Shown: piece after piece, positions 41,692-51,747 of the stretch
Layout of the letters: each line of letters starts with the position of its first letter
Position numbering within the stretch: position 1 is the first letter of the stretch
Assembly: GCF_013167215.1 (NCBI RefSeq)
Contig: NZ_JABJWY010000037.1
Span: forward strand, 12,050 to 76,049
Source: Sphingobacterium prati
Lineage (GTDB): Bacteria > Bacteroidota > Bacteroidia > Sphingobacteriales > Sphingobacteriaceae
Direction of reading: 5' to 3'
DNA length: 64,000 nt
Position numbers and translations under genes: made by a program
The notes under the pieces: model-generated
Databases searched by the model: none
The model's input: the letters and a program-made list of their open reading frames with translations, nothing else
Told to the model about the DNA's origin: nothing

Positions 41692-42894
41692 TTACTTGTT
41701 TTTGTTGACGGTGACGGTTTTCTTGTCGATGGTGAATTCAACACCGGCGCCACGTTTTATCAATTCCAGGGCCTCGGCCAGGCTCACGCTTCGGCTGATG
41801 CTGCCCCCAAAGGTTTTCTTGGTGATGGGCCCCTGATAAATGACGTGGATATCATACCATCTTGCCAGCTGTTCCATAATATCCTGGATCCGGTCGTGCT
41901 CGAAGTAAAAGTAGCCCTGCTGCCAGGCAATTTCCTTTTCAATATTCGCCTGGGAAATACGCATGTCGTGGCCATCAAATTCAACTTTTTGCCCGGGTAT
42001 AATTTGTTTTGTGGTCTTGTTTTTATTGGTCAGCTGAATACTTCCATTGATCAGGGTGACATTGGAAGCTGCACTGTTGTATGCCCTTAGGTTGAAAGCT
42101 GTTCCCAACACTTTTATATCACCATGGGCAGTGCTGACTAGGAATGGCCGGTTTTTTTCGTGGGCCACTTCAAAATAAGCTTCTCCGCGTAGTTCTACTT
42201 TGCGGATTGATTTGCCGAACGCTAGCGGGTAACTCAATTCTGAAGCTGAATTGACCCAGACTTTGGTGCCGTCGGGCAGTACCATGCGATAGAATCCGGA
42301 TGCAGGGACTGTCAATGTATTTTTTAACGTAGCAAGTTCTGCCTGCGCACTATTGGGCTTATAGTACAGCTGTCCATCGGTAATCCGGAGCTGTTCACCA
42401 TGTTGTTCCCGCAGGGTAGCCTGCTCTTGCGAAAGTTCTACAGTTTGACCGTTGGAAAGGGTGAGTGTGGCTTTCTGTCCGCCCGGTAACACGTCATTTT
42501 TATAATGATACACTTGGTCGGCGACAATCTGCTTATCCCGATCGCTCAGATTCACGAACAGCGCGATGCCAATAAAAATGAGCAGGCTGGCGGCTATACC
42601 CACGTAGATTTGTAGGTTTCGGATGCGGGCATTGCTTACGGACCGAATTGCTGACCTGGTCGGCTCGTAGGTTAAGATCTTAGTTCTTGCCTGATCAAGG
42701 TCCAGGTTACTCCAAAACTGGGCATCGCTGGATTTGACACCTTGACTGATATATTTCTCCCATTGATCGCGCAAGGTAGGATCATCTTCAAAGATCTTTT
42801 GGAGGGACTGCAGATCCGTTTGACTTAGTGTTCCGCTAAAGTGCTTTACTAGGTAATCTACGAGTATAAATTGGTGGTCCTTCATGTTCTTCAA
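41692..42894 (-). CDS. FecR-family anti-sigma factor
   Basis: A 400-residue protein. The N-terminal cytoplasmic anti-sigma part (LVKHFSGTLSQTDLQSLQKI) is followed by one transmembrane helix (IYVGIAASLLIFIGIALFV, about 92-110). The periplasmic FecR domain has VPASGFYRMVLPDGTKVWVN and FEVAHEKNRPFLVSTAHGDI, and the C-terminal STN-like DUF4974 domain has ALELIKRGAGVEFTIDKKTVTV. It transmits the substrate-bound state of the STN SusC protein to the ECF sigma factor. Gene order sigma-fecR-susC-susD is the standard Bacteroidota arrangement. Confidence 0.95.
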   Translation of the reverse strand: MKNMKDHQFILVDYLVKHFSGTLSQTDLQSLQKIFEDDPTLRDQWEKYISQGVKSSDAQFWSNLDLDQARTKILTYEPTRSAIRSVSNARIRNLQIYVGIAASLLIFIGIALFVNLSDRDKQIVADQVYHYKNDVLPGGQKATLTLSNGQTVELSQEQATLREQHGEQLRITDGQLYYKPNSAQAELATLKNTLTVPASGFYRMVLPDGTKVWVNSASELSYPLAFGKSIRKVELRGEAYFEVAHEKNRPFLVSTAHGDIKVLGTAFNLRAYNSAASNVTLINGSIQLTNKNKTTKQIIPGQKVEFDGHDMRISQANIEKEIAWQQGYFYFEHDRIQDIMEQLARWYDIHVIYQGPITKKTFGGSISRSVSLAEALELIKRGAGVEFTIDKKTVTVNKNK

Positions 42895-42969
42895 TCGGCT
42901 GTTTGATTAAAAGAGCCACAAAGGCTGCAAAAGGATGGAAGGAAAAATAGAAAAAAGTGTAAGAAACTA

Positions 42970-43518
42970 TTAGTCAGGCAGTAAAAATAGCAAAAGCGTC
43001 AGCGTCCGGGCATCCAAGCGCGCACGTAGCAATTGGATGGCTCTTTTTTTCTGGCTTTTGACGGTATTGATTGAAATGGTCAGGTTATTGGCGATTTCTT
43101 CGTTGGAACATTTTTCAAATATTGCCATATGCAGCACCTGCCTACAACCCTGTGGTAATTTATTGATCGCTTCCATCAGTTGGTTAATGACTTCGGCCTG
43201 TATCATGGCATCCATGACAGTCTCCTCTTCGATCATATCCTTGTCGAGCTGATTGACGTATTTGCTCCTTGTTTTTTCATTTCGGATCTGTCTGAGGCAA
43301 TTGTTGCGGATGGCGATAAAGAGATAGCCTTTTCGGGCGGACTCCTCCTCCGGCAGGGTATTGCGCCCTTCGCAAAGTCCGGCAAAAAAGCTCTGCACAA
43401 CATCCTCGGCCTGTGCTTCGTCGTGAAGGATATTGTTTGCAAAGAGACAGAGCTGTCGGTAATATTGCTGAAAAAGGGGTTCTATATTGTAGGGTAAAGC
43501 TATCTGCAAGTTTTTCAA
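42970..43518 (-). CDS. ECF sigma factor (FecI-like)
   Basis: A 182-residue sigma-70 family protein of the ECF type. Region 2 is YYRQLCLFANNILHDEAQAEDVVQSFF. Region 4 is LPQGCRQVLHMAIFEKCSNEEIANNLTISINTVKSQKKRAIQLLR, with the HTH in EEIANNLTISINTVKSQ. It should direct polymerase to the Sus operon downstream, and its activity is held by the FecR protein encoded 75 bases away. Its own promoter lies in the 380-base spacer upstream. Confidence 0.94.
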   Translation of the reverse strand: MKNLQIALPYNIEPLFQQYYRQLCLFANNILHDEAQAEDVVQSFFAGLCEGRNTLPEEESARKGYLFIAIRNNCLRQIRNEKTRSKYVNQLDKDMIEEETVMDAMIQAEVINQLMEAINKLPQGCRQVLHMAIFEKCSNEEIANNLTISINTVKSQKKRAIQLLRARLDARTLTLLLFLLPD

Positions 43519-43900
43519 CCGGTTTAATCAAGTATTAAGAAATCGAAATAACAGGGGCTCCGAGAGCACGGTATAAATATAGGGAAATATGCTTAGGTTT
43601 TGGAGCAGGTGCAGGCTGCTGTTCGTTTATTTCTTCGAAAACGATTGAGTACCGGCTGGTGTTCAGCTGTTGACAAGCGCTTCGGTTTATTTGGCACCGC
43701 TCAAATATCATGGCGTTTTTTTTATTAAAATGACGGTAAAGGTCCAAAGGGGGCTTACGTTCAAACAGTAACTAAATATCATTATTTTAATTTTAAAGGG
43801 TTAATTTTAAATGCGTTGTAACAATAAGCTGTAATCTTTAAAACTTCTGTATTTAAATTGCTTGCATCCTTTTTAAAGTTTAAGTACATTTGCTTTAAGG
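43519..43900. other. Spacer between sigma factor and divergent gene
   Basis: A divergent intergenic region with no supported gene. Its right part is AT-rich and should hold the promoters of the sigma factor gene and the small secreted-protein gene. I see no clear repeat or terminator. Confidence 0.5.
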
Positions 43901-44323
43901 ATGCAAGGAAGATTCCATCAATATTTGTTCAGTGTATTATGCACAATACTTGTCAGTTTGGGCTGGTATTACGCATCGGCATCAAATGATCCTGCATCGG
44001 CCGACCGGAATGCAGTCGAGCACTACAACAGACAGGTAAAAACCGAGGCACAGGATGTAGATGTCATCCGTAAAGGTGGACACCACCGCCACGAAAAACT
44101 CCGCGCTTTTGTTGCGGAGAAAGACGGTGAAAACGACGAAACTGGAAGTGATTCGGATACCACTAATTTATTTGCGCTTGCCAAAGAGGATTTTGGAAAT
44201 CTGAGCGCCTATATCCATCCTGCTTTTCACAATACGCGCACCGCAGTTTCGCTTGCCAATGCGCAAAACCTCAGCCCACTAAAAAACGCCCTCTATATCC
44301 ATTACAGTGTCTTCAGACTGTGA
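43901..44323 (+). CDS. Small exported protein before RND operon
   Basis: A 140-residue protein with an N-terminal membrane or signal segment (residues 8-26, YLFSVLCTILVSLGWYYASA) and a polar mature part. Notable features are a His-rich patch GGHHRHEK and an acidic patch EKDGENDETGSDSD. The family is not recognised. It lies 110 bases before the RND adaptor gene in the same direction. The His and acidic residues could bind metal ions, which would fit a sensor or chaperone role for the pump, but this is speculative. Confidence 0.65.
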   Translation: MQGRFHQYLFSVLCTILVSLGWYYASASNDPASADRNAVEHYNRQVKTEAQDVDVIRKGGHHRHEKLRAFVAEKDGENDETGSDSDTTNLFALAKEDFGNLSAYIHPAFHNTRTAVSLANAQNLSPLKNALYIHYSVFRL

Positions 44324-44432
44324 TTTATAACTAATTTTTTTAAAAAAAATAGTACCCATGGCTTTCATTTAATTTGAAAGCAGGTCACACTAGTGTTCAA
44401 TTTTTCAAAAATTATTATAAAAATATACAATC

Positions 44433-45518
44433 ATGGTCATGAAAAGTTTCATGTATATAAGCCTGTGTTTTATTGTGCTGTCGACGAGCTGTCAGTCAGA
44501 GAAAAAAGAAAAGAAAGAAGCTGCAGTTTTTAACGTTACAACGCCCCTCGTAAAAGATACCATTGTCAATAAAGACTATGTCGCCCAGATCCGTTCGATC
44601 AACCACATCGAATTGCGGGCTCAGGAAAAGGGATATATCCAGTCCATCTTTGTGGATGAAGGACAATTTGTACAAAAAGGACAACCGCTTTTTAAGATTA
44701 TGCCCAACCTCTATGAGTCCGATGTCAATCGCGCCAAAGCGGAGGTTAAATATGCAGAGATCGAATACCAAAATACCAAAAATCTCTCCGAAAAAGATAT
44801 CGTTGCGCCCCAGGAAACAGAAATGGCCAAAGCGAAATATGAAAAAGCCAAAGCCGAACTGGCGTCCATGAATACACACCTTAAATTTACAGATATCACC
44901 GCCCCATTTTCGGGTATCGTCGGTAAACTCCACGTACGAAAAGGCAGTCTGGTGGATGAGGGGGAGTTGATCACCGAACTCTCTGATAATAGTAAAATGT
45001 GGGTGTATTTTAATGTGCCGGAAGTAGAATACCTCAATCAGATGGAGGCAAAGAAGGATAACAGCCCGATGCATGTGCGTTTGAATATGGCCAACGGAAA
45101 GGAATTTGGCCAGGAGGGTATCGTAGAAACGATCGAATCGGACTTCAATAATGAAACGGGAAATATTGCTTACCGTGCGACTTTCCCCAACCCCAAAGGC
45201 CTATTGCGCTATGGGGAGACGGGCAATATTGTTATTACCTCTCCGTACGTGAATGCCATGATGATTCCGCAGAAAGCGACATTTGAGGAACTGGAAAAAA
45301 AATATGTGTATGTCATCACAAAAGATAATAAAGTAAAAGCAAGAGAAATACAGGTTGCTGCTGAGCTGCCTCATATCTATGTTGTCGCTTCGGGCTTGAG
45401 CAAGGATGAAAAAATTCTGCTGAATGGACTTCGCATGGTACAGGAAAATCAGACCATTGAATCGAAGTACCAGACCCCGGAGAAAGTCATGTCAAACTTA
45501 GATTTATATGCAGAGTAA
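44433..45518 (+). CDS. RND efflux periplasmic adaptor (HlyD-type lipoprotein)
   Basis: A 361-residue lipoprotein (LCFIVLSTSCQSEKK, Cys about 20) with the membrane-fusion-protein layout. A split biotinyl-lipoyl domain (IELRAQEKGYIQSIFVDEGQFVQKGQPLF and ITAPFSGIVGKLHVRKGSLVDEGELI) flanks a helical hairpin, followed by beta-barrel and membrane-proximal domains. Either of two close Met codons (44433, 44439) may start it. It links the inner-membrane pump to the outer-membrane channel; both genes follow. Confidence 0.95.
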   Translation: MVMKSFMYISLCFIVLSTSCQSEKKEKKEAAVFNVTTPLVKDTIVNKDYVAQIRSINHIELRAQEKGYIQSIFVDEGQFVQKGQPLFKIMPNLYESDVNRAKAEVKYAEIEYQNTKNLSEKDIVAPQETEMAKAKYEKAKAELASMNTHLKFTDITAPFSGIVGKLHVRKGSLVDEGELITELSDNSKMWVYFNVPEVEYLNQMEAKKDNSPMHVRLNMANGKEFGQEGIVETIESDFNNETGNIAYRATFPNPKGLLRYGETGNIVITSPYVNAMMIPQKATFEELEKKYVYVITKDNKVKAREIQVAAELPHIYVVASGLSKDEKILLNGLRMVQENQTIESKYQTPEKVMSNLDLYAE

Positions 45519-45533
45519 TTAAAAAGCAGCACT

Positions 45534-48500
45534 ATGTTTAAAAAAGTAATTCATCGACCGGTATTTGCTATTGTCATATCGGTTGTCATCCTATTTATCG
45601 GTGGGCTGGCGATTAAGCAGCTTCCTACCGAACAATTTCCGAAGATCGCACCGACTACGGTAGCGGTTTCCATTGCCTATCCTGGCGCCAGTGCGGATGT
45701 ACTGGTCAAATCTTCGCTGATTACCTTAGAAAATGCCATCAACGGGGTGCAGGGCATGCGTTATATCGCCACAGATGCAACCAGCGCCGGCGAGGCCACC
45801 GTTAACGTTGTCTTTGATCCGGGAACCGATCCTAATGATGCGGTCGTACTGGTCAAAACAAGGGTGGATCAGGTGATGCCGCTCTTGCCCGAACTGGTAC
45901 AAAAGGAGGGGGTGATCGTCAATCCGATCCAGCCCAGTATGTTGATGTATGTCAACCTGTACAGCACCAGCAAAAGTATGGACGAAAAGTTTCTGTACAA
46001 CTACGCCACGGTCAATATCATTCCTGAAATCAACCGGATCCATGGGATCGCCAAATCCCAGATCTTGGGGAGCCGGCGGTATGCCATGCGGATCTGGTTA
46101 AATCCTGACCGGATGCGTGCCTATAGCTTGTCGGTGGATGAGGTCATGAAAGCCATCGGAGAGCAAAGTATCATCGGCCGGCCGGGCCGATTGGGACAGA
46201 GCTCGGGTATTGCCGCTCAATCCCTGGAATATGTATTGACGTACAAAGGACAATATAATACCCCCGAAGAATATGAAAATATTATCGTCCGCGCAAATAC
46301 GGAAGGTGAAAACATCAAACTGAAAGATGTGGGCAAAGTCGAACTGGGCAGTGAATTTTTTGATATCTATTCGAATCTGGATGGGCATCCCTCGGCTTCC
46401 ATCGTACTCAAGCAAAATTATGGTAGTAATGCCAACGATGTCATCAAAGATGTGAAAGCGAAGCTGGCGGAGATGAAAGGCAACTTCCCTCCGGGCGTAG
46501 ACTATAAAATCAGCTATGACGTATCGCAGTTTTTGGATGCCTCGATCGAACAGGTAATGCATACCCTGCGCGATGCCTTTATCCTGGTGGCTATTGTGGT
46601 CTTTATCTTCCTGGGCGACTGGCGTTCCACGTTAATCCCGATTATCGCGGTGCCGGTATCCTTGATCGGTACATTCTTTGTCATCCAATGGTTTGGCATG
46701 TCGATCAACCTGGTCACCCTGTTTGCACTGGTGCTGGCCATTGGGATTGTGGTGGATAATGCCATTGTCGTCATTGAAGCTGTGCATGCCAAGATGGAGG
46801 AGAGTGCGATCTCGCCTTACAAGGCCGTTAAGGAGGTAATGGCTGAAATCGCAGGTGCGATCATCGCCATTACGGCGGTCATGGTGGCGGTGTTTATCCC
46901 GATTTCTTTTATGACAGGCCCCGTAGGAACGTTCTACCGGCAGTTTTCCATTACCATGGCGAGCGCTATTGTGATCTCGGCCGTGGTGGCACTTACACTG
47001 ACACCGGTGCTCGCAGCAATGCTGCTCAAAAATAACCATGGGAAACCCAAGAAATCAAATCTATTTACCAAAGCACTCGATGCTTTTAACCGTAGCTTTG
47101 ACAAGGTAACGGGTTCTTATGCGTCCCTTCTCCGGAAAATCGCCAGCCGTAGAGTTGTCACCTGGGGGATCTTGGCTGTTTTCTGTGTGGGGACTTTCTT
47201 CATCAACAAAACACTTCCGGGTGGTTTTATACCGAGTGAGGATCAGGGAACGATCTATGCCATTATCCAGACGCCACCGGGATCGACGCTCGAACAAACC
47301 AATAAGCTTTCCCGCGAATTGCAGAAGATCTGTGAAGATGTGGATGGGGTAGAGTCGGTATCATCCCTTGCCGGCTATGAAATCATGACCGAAGGCCGTG
47401 GCTCAAATGCGGGAACTTGTTTGATCAACCTGAAGACCTGGAGTGAACGGGAGCACTCGGTCAAAGAAATCATGGAGGAACTTGAAGAAAAATCAAAAAA
47501 CCTCGGGGCGACCGTAGAGTTTTTCGAACCGCCGGCTGTTCCCGGTTTCGGTTCTTCGGGTGGTTTCTCCATGCGCTTACTCGATTTGAATAGAACCACA
47601 GACTATCAGGATTTCGATAAGGTAAACAAAGCTTTTATTGCTGAACTTAAAAAACGCAAGGAGCTGACGGGGGTCTTCACCTTCTTTGCTGCGAATTATC
47701 CGCAATATGAATTGGTGTTCGACAATAATGCCGCCATGCAAAAAGGAGTCTCAATCGGTAAAGCCATGGACAACCTCAATATTCTGATCGGTAGTACCTA
47801 CGAACAGGGCTTTATCCGCTTTGGCCAATTTTTCAAAGTGTATGTGCAGTCATCGCCCGAATTTAGAAGGCTGCCTTCGGATATCTTGAACCTGTATGTC
47901 AAAAATGACCATGATCAGATGGTGCCTTATTCGGCCTTCATGACCTTGAAAAAAACGCAGGGACCCAATGAGATCACCCGTTACAATATGTACAACTCTG
48001 CTGCGGTCCGCGGGCTTCCGGCTAATGGCTACACAACGGCCGATGCCATTCAGGCGATCAACGAGACTGCGCTTGCCACCTTACCGCACGGCTATAAAGT
48101 GGCCTGGGAGGGCTTGTCCTATGACGAGGCGCAGCGCGGAAATGAAGCGATTTATGTCTTCCTTGTCGTATTGGTCTTTGTCTACTTGGTGCTGGCCGCG
48201 CAATACGAGAGTTTTATTATTCCCTTTGCGGTATTGTTATCCTTACCGGTCGGGGTGTTTGGCTCATTTTTCCTCTTGAAAGCCATGGGCCTTGAGAACG
48301 ACATCTATGCACAGGTCGGTTTGATCATGATTATTGGTCTACTGGGTAAAAATGCTGTACTGATCGTCGAATTCGCCGTCAAACGCCGCCAGGCTGGGGA
48401 TACGATCCTGGAGGCGGCCATCGAGGGGTCACGGGCACGGTTCAGGCCGATTTTGATGACTTCGTTCGCCTTTATTGCCGGGCTTGTGCCGCTGGTCTTT

Positions 48501-48695
48501 GCGAACGGTGCCGGAGCCATCGGAAACCATACCATCGGAGCTTCTGCATTGGGCGGTATGCTCGTCGGAACAATCTTTGGCGTAATCGTCATTCCGGGAC
48601 TTTACTACATTTTTGCAAAATTGGCTGACGGAAGAAAGATGATCCAGGCCGAAGACGATTCACCTTTAAGCGAAGACATGATACATTATGAATAA
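45534..48695 (+). CDS. HAE1-type RND efflux permease
   Basis: A 1053-residue AcrB-like pump with 12 transmembrane segments and two large periplasmic loops. The N-terminus FKKVIHRPVFAIVISVVIL and the motif GIVVDNAIVVIEAVHAKM (TM4) are typical. The proton-relay Asp407 of AcrB is present while the neighbouring Asp408 is Asn here, a variation seen in many Bacteroidota pumps. AQVGLIMIIGLLGKNAVLIVEFA matches TM10 with the relay Lys. It probably exports hydrophobic drugs or detergents with the adjacent adaptor and channel. It overlaps the next gene by 8 bases. Confidence 0.96.
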   Translation: MFKKVIHRPVFAIVISVVILFIGGLAIKQLPTEQFPKIAPTTVAVSIAYPGASADVLVKSSLITLENAINGVQGMRYIATDATSAGEATVNVVFDPGTDPNDAVVLVKTRVDQVMPLLPELVQKEGVIVNPIQPSMLMYVNLYSTSKSMDEKFLYNYATVNIIPEINRIHGIAKSQILGSRRYAMRIWLNPDRMRAYSLSVDEVMKAIGEQSIIGRPGRLGQSSGIAAQSLEYVLTYKGQYNTPEEYENIIVRANTEGENIKLKDVGKVELGSEFFDIYSNLDGHPSASIVLKQNYGSNANDVIKDVKAKLAEMKGNFPPGVDYKISYDVSQFLDASIEQVMHTLRDAFILVAIVVFIFLGDWRSTLIPIIAVPVSLIGTFFVIQWFGMSINLVTLFALVLAIGIVVDNAIVVIEAVHAKMEESAISPYKAVKEVMAEIAGAIIAITAVMVAVFIPISFMTGPVGTFYRQFSITMASAIVISAVVALTLTPVLAAMLLKNNHGKPKKSNLFTKALDAFNRSFDKVTGSYASLLRKIASRRVVTWGILAVFCVGTFFINKTLPGGFIPSEDQGTIYAIIQTPPGSTLEQTNKLSRELQKICEDVDGVESVSSLAGYEIMTEGRGSNAGTCLINLKTWSEREHSVKEIMEELEEKSKNLGATVEFFEPPAVPGFGSSGGFSMRLLDLNRTTDYQDFDKVNKAFIAELKKRKELTGVFTFFAANYPQYELVFDNNAAMQKGVSIGKAMDNLNILIGSTYEQGFIRFGQFFKVYVQSSPEFRRLPSDILNLYVKNDHDQMVPYSAFMTLKKTQGPNEITRYNMYNSAAVRGLPANGYTTADAIQAINETALATLPHGYKVAWEGLSYDEAQRGNEAIYVFLVVLVFVYLVLAAQYESFIIPFAVLLSLPVGVFGSFFLLKAMGLENDIYAQVGLIMIIGLLGKNAVLIVEFAVKRRQAGDTILEAAIEGSRARFRPILMTSFAFIAGLVPLVFANGAGAIGNHTIGASALGGMLVGTIFGVIVIPGLYYIFAKLADGRKMIQAEDDSPLSEDMIHYE

Positions 48696-50127
48696 GAATA
48701 GAATCTATCAATATACGGGTTTCGCGCTTTTCTTGCTTAGTTTTGCGGCCTGCAAACCCCTGGAAATACAACAACGTGCTGAAAATAGATCGGTACCCGA
48801 GCAGTATGGGACTGCTGCAAGCGACTCCACAAATACGGGAAAAATCAAGTGGAACAGTTATTTTAATGATCCGCACCTACAGGGACTGATCAGCCTGGCA
48901 CTGGCCAACAACCAGGAGCTCCATATTATGCTTCAGGAAATCGAGATGGCCAAAAACGAGGTCAGTGCCAAAAAAGGGGAATATTTACCTTCGGTAGGCG
49001 TCAAGGTAGGTGCCGGTGTGGACAAAGTGAGCCGATACACCAATATTGGCGCGATGGAGAAGAATACGGAAATTGAACCGGGCCGGGAAATGCCCGAACC
49101 GCTGTTTGATTTTGGCGTCGGTGTACAGGCCAAGTGGGAAACGGATATCTGGGGCAAACTGCACAATGCTAGCAAAGCACAGCTGCAACGCTATTTTGCC
49201 AGCGTCGAAGGGAAGAACTTTATGGTGACGCACCTGATCTCCGAAATTGCGGATGCGTATTATGAGCTCCTGGCCCTGGATAATGAGCTCCTGGTCATCA
49301 ATGAGAACGTGAAAATCCAAAATGATGCTCTTACGGTAGTCAATGACCTGAAAAAGAATGCCCGCTCCAATAAGCTCGCAGTCAAAAGATTCGAGGCGCA
49401 GATCCTGAAAACACAGGGGATGCAATATGATATCAAACAGCAAATAACCGAAACAGAAAACAGGATCAATTACCTTGTGGGACGTTTTCCGCAGCCGGTA
49501 CAACGGGATCATGAAGCGTTTGACAAGCTTGTTCCGCAGACTGTCTATACGGGCATCCCATCTGATCTGCTGGAAAATAGACCGGATATCAAACAGGCGG
49601 AATATGAGCTGGCGGCTTCCAAACTGGATATCAAATCGGCGAAAGCGCGATTTTATCCTTCGCTGGATATTGCGGCTGGCGTAGGCTTACAGGCTTTCGA
49701 TCCGACCTATCTCATTAAGCCGGAATCTTTTCTGTCCTCACTTGTCGGCGACCTTACTGCCCCTTTGATCAACAAAAGGGCGATCAAAGCGGCGTATTAC
49801 AATGCCAATGCACGGCAGGTGCAGGCGGTATACCATTATGAGCAAACCATATTAGCGGCTTATATCGAAGTGGCTAACCAGCTTTCCAAAATTAAAAACC
49901 TGGAGAATGGGCTGGCAATCAAGACCCGGGAGGTGGATGCGCTCAAAGAATCTATCGACATCTCCAATGATCTGTTTAAATATGCGCGAGCGGATTATAT
50001 GGAGGTGTTGCTGACGCAGCGCGATGCCTTGGAATCCAAATTTGAACTGGTGGAAAAGAAAGCCAATCAGCTCAAAGCAAGTGTCGCCATATATAGATCT
50101 CTTGGTGGCGGCTGGGATCGTCAATAA
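48688..50127 (+). CDS. TolC/NodT-type outer-membrane efflux lipoprotein
   Basis: A 479-residue lipoprotein (FLLSFAACKPLEIQQ) with the duplicated TolC-like helical hairpins. The repeat region shows VGRFPQP and the signature IPSDLLENRPDIKQAEYELAASKLDIKSAKARFYPSLDI, which is diagnostic for NodT/OprM channels. It starts eight bases before the permease stop, so the three pump genes are one operon. A terminator follows at 50153-50182. Confidence 0.96.
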   Translation: MNKNRIYQYTGFALFLLSFAACKPLEIQQRAENRSVPEQYGTAASDSTNTGKIKWNSYFNDPHLQGLISLALANNQELHIMLQEIEMAKNEVSAKKGEYLPSVGVKVGAGVDKVSRYTNIGAMEKNTEIEPGREMPEPLFDFGVGVQAKWETDIWGKLHNASKAQLQRYFASVEGKNFMVTHLISEIADAYYELLALDNELLVINENVKIQNDALTVVNDLKKNARSNKLAVKRFEAQILKTQGMQYDIKQQITETENRINYLVGRFPQPVQRDHEAFDKLVPQTVYTGIPSDLLENRPDIKQAEYELAASKLDIKSAKARFYPSLDIAAGVGLQAFDPTYLIKPESFLSSLVGDLTAPLINKRAIKAAYYNANARQVQAVYHYEQTILAAYIEVANQLSKIKNLENGLAIKTREVDALKESIDISNDLFKYARADYMEVLLTQRDALESKFELVEKKANQLKASVAIYRSLGGGWDRQ

Positions 50128-50152
50128 TATAATTTTTGTTTTTTACTTGTTA

Positions 50153-50182
50153 GGGACTTATCGTATGGTAAGTCCCTTTTTT
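50153..50182 (+). terminator. Terminator of the RND operon
   Basis: An 8-bp stem (GGGACTTA / TAAGTCCC, 50153-50160 and 50169-50176), an 8-base loop and a run of six T. Confidence 0.9.
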
Positions 50183-50191
50183 GTCTGACAT

Positions 50192-50656
50192 TTAATCATC
50201 AAGACCAATGAAAGCTCCCTCGGCGGTAAATTTTAAATCCAGGTCATTGGACAAGTCGATTTGGTAACCATAAGGTTCTTTGTCAATCCCTTCGATAAAC
50301 AGGGGAGCAGGGTATTGCTTAGTGACATAGTTCAATATGGGTGATGGAATTAATGCGTCGGGTAGTTTTTGATTATTCCCGTCGATATCGGTCCAGTTGC
50401 CATCTTTGTCCAGGTCAATCTCGATGCCGCTGGTCAACCTCACCTCATACAGGGTACCATCGGTATCGGGTATGTTTTTGCGGATGACGCGGGCGACAGC
50501 ATGGCTTCCAAAATAGGATTCAAGAATTGCTTTGCCTGCCTGCGGCAATTCGGCATAGCTTGTTGTTGTTTCAATCGGATCGTCTTTGTCACATGCCATA
50601 AATGTCAATGCGCTGCCTGTCATCAGGATAGCAGCTAACCAGGTTAATTTTTTCAT
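50192..50656 (-). CDS. PepSY-like (DUF2874) lipoprotein
   Basis: A 154-residue lipoprotein (ALTFMACDKDD, Cys22) with two PepSY-like repeats: ILESYFGSHAVARVIRKNIPDTDGTLYEVRLTSGIEIDLDKDGNW and ILNYVTKQYPAPLFIEGIDKE...YQIDLSNDLDLKFTAEGAFIG. DUF2874/BLIP-like proteins of Bacteroidota are periplasmic or surface lipoproteins of unknown role, suspected protease inhibitors or cell-envelope sensors. It is monocistronic, between the RND terminator and the hipBST locus. Confidence 0.88.
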   Translation of the reverse strand: MKKLTWLAAILMTGSALTFMACDKDDPIETTTSYAELPQAGKAILESYFGSHAVARVIRKNIPDTDGTLYEVRLTSGIEIDLDKDGNWTDIDGNNQKLPDALIPSPILNYVTKQYPAPLFIEGIDKEPYGYQIDLSNDLDLKFTAEGAFIGLDD

Positions 50657-50820
50657 GTTTGCTATTTTACTAAGTTCTATTACATCTGTTGTTGACTTGT
50701 TTTTTGTCGTCCAGGCTGTCTTAAGCCTGGAAACAGAAAATGCTACAGGGTAAAGTTTCAGATAGATTCTGGAAACATTTGGGAAAGAAACTTGGAAGCT
50801 AAATAAATAAGCGGATAAAT

Positions 50821-51747
50821 CTACAATTCGATTTGATTGAATTTATGGGTAACCACCTTTGCGTATTGTTCCTTATATTCCTCAGTTAAAAAGCTACAAT
50901 CAATCCAAATGGGAATTTTATCGGCATGTTTTGAAAAGTCGCTGTAGATATTATTCCGAACTAAATCAGAAATTCCTAAACTTGAAGCTAATTGGTTAAA
51001 GTCAGATTGCTTAATCTTTCTTTTGCGACCTCCCAACGTTAAGGCCATATCGTCCTTGTCTTTCGGGAAGATCAAGTTCACATTTAGGAGATCATACGCA
51101 GGCGATAGTAAAATATTGTTATTATGATGAATTAATGAAAAGTTTTTTAGGTGCATGTCGTTATTACCAGTGAGGAAACTAAACAGCACTAATCTAAAGT
51201 ATTTGATAGCATCTAGTCCGGAATTTGTAGTAAATTGTCTGATGATTTTCCCCACTCGCTCATAAGAGCTATTGTATTTTTGCTCTGTCAGTAGCTGCGA
51301 TAATTGGCATAAATCTTCAATATGAATTTTCTTCCCCTTTTTTCGGTCAAATCGTTTTGTGATATATGCTAATTCTCCAGTAGCTGTTCGTATCAGTGAG
51401 TGCTCAGCAGTTTCTATTTTAAATAGCTTAGCCAAATGCATTGTTAAATCTTCTACTTCAGGCATAAAAAGAAAATCTGTAGATTGGGGCTTAAGGATAT
51501 ATTCTCCCCATAAGCCGACAAGTGTTAGTCGTTTACTACCCTTTTCCCCATTTAAACTAAGTGATATCTTGGGTTGCACGCCGGTTAACGCCAGTCTTTC
51601 ATTTACAGTTATTTGAGCTAATTTATTTAATTTTTCCCTATCTAATTCCAGATAAGGAACTTGGGCTGTGCCAAAAAACTTTTTTGAGCATGCAATATGG
51701 TATTCCCCACTTTCAACTGGCTGGTAGCAAAATAAACAATTAAGCAT
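50821..51747 (-). CDS. hipT: HipT-like serine/threonine kinase toxin
   Basis: About 308 residues from the Met at 51747 (MLNCLFCYQPVESGEYHIAC). The earlier Met at 51786 lies deep inside hipS. An N-terminal Cys motif CLFC...YHIAC-x4-FFG precedes a HipA-type kinase core: TGVQPKISLSLN (ATP-binding loop region), a FMPEVEDLTMHLAK helix, the catalytic segment GNNDMHLKNFSLI and the Mg-binding SPAYDLLNV. It lacks the N-subdomain of full HipA, which is encoded separately upstream as HipS. In known HipBST modules HipT phosphorylates a tRNA synthetase and is neutralised mainly by HipS. Confidence 0.87.
   Translation of the reverse strand: MLNCLFCYQPVESGEYHIACSKKFFGTAQVPYLELDREKLNKLAQITVNERLALTGVQPKISLSLNGEKGSKRLTLVGLWGEYILKPQSTDFLFMPEVEDLTMHLAKLFKIETAEHSLIRTATGELAYITKRFDRKKGKKIHIEDLCQLSQLLTEQKYNSSYERVGKIIRQFTTNSGLDAIKYFRLVLFSFLTGNNDMHLKNFSLIHHNNNILLSPAYDLLNVNLIFPKDKDDMALTLGGRKRKIKQSDFNQLASSLGISDLVRNNIYSDFSKHADKIPIWIDCSFLTEEYKEQYAKVVTHKFNQIEL

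Noticed and set aside
46632..47039. Long antisense frames inside the RND permease and other genes
   Set aside because: They are opposite-strand shadows of well-supported genes, with His/Arg-rich composition typical of such shadows.
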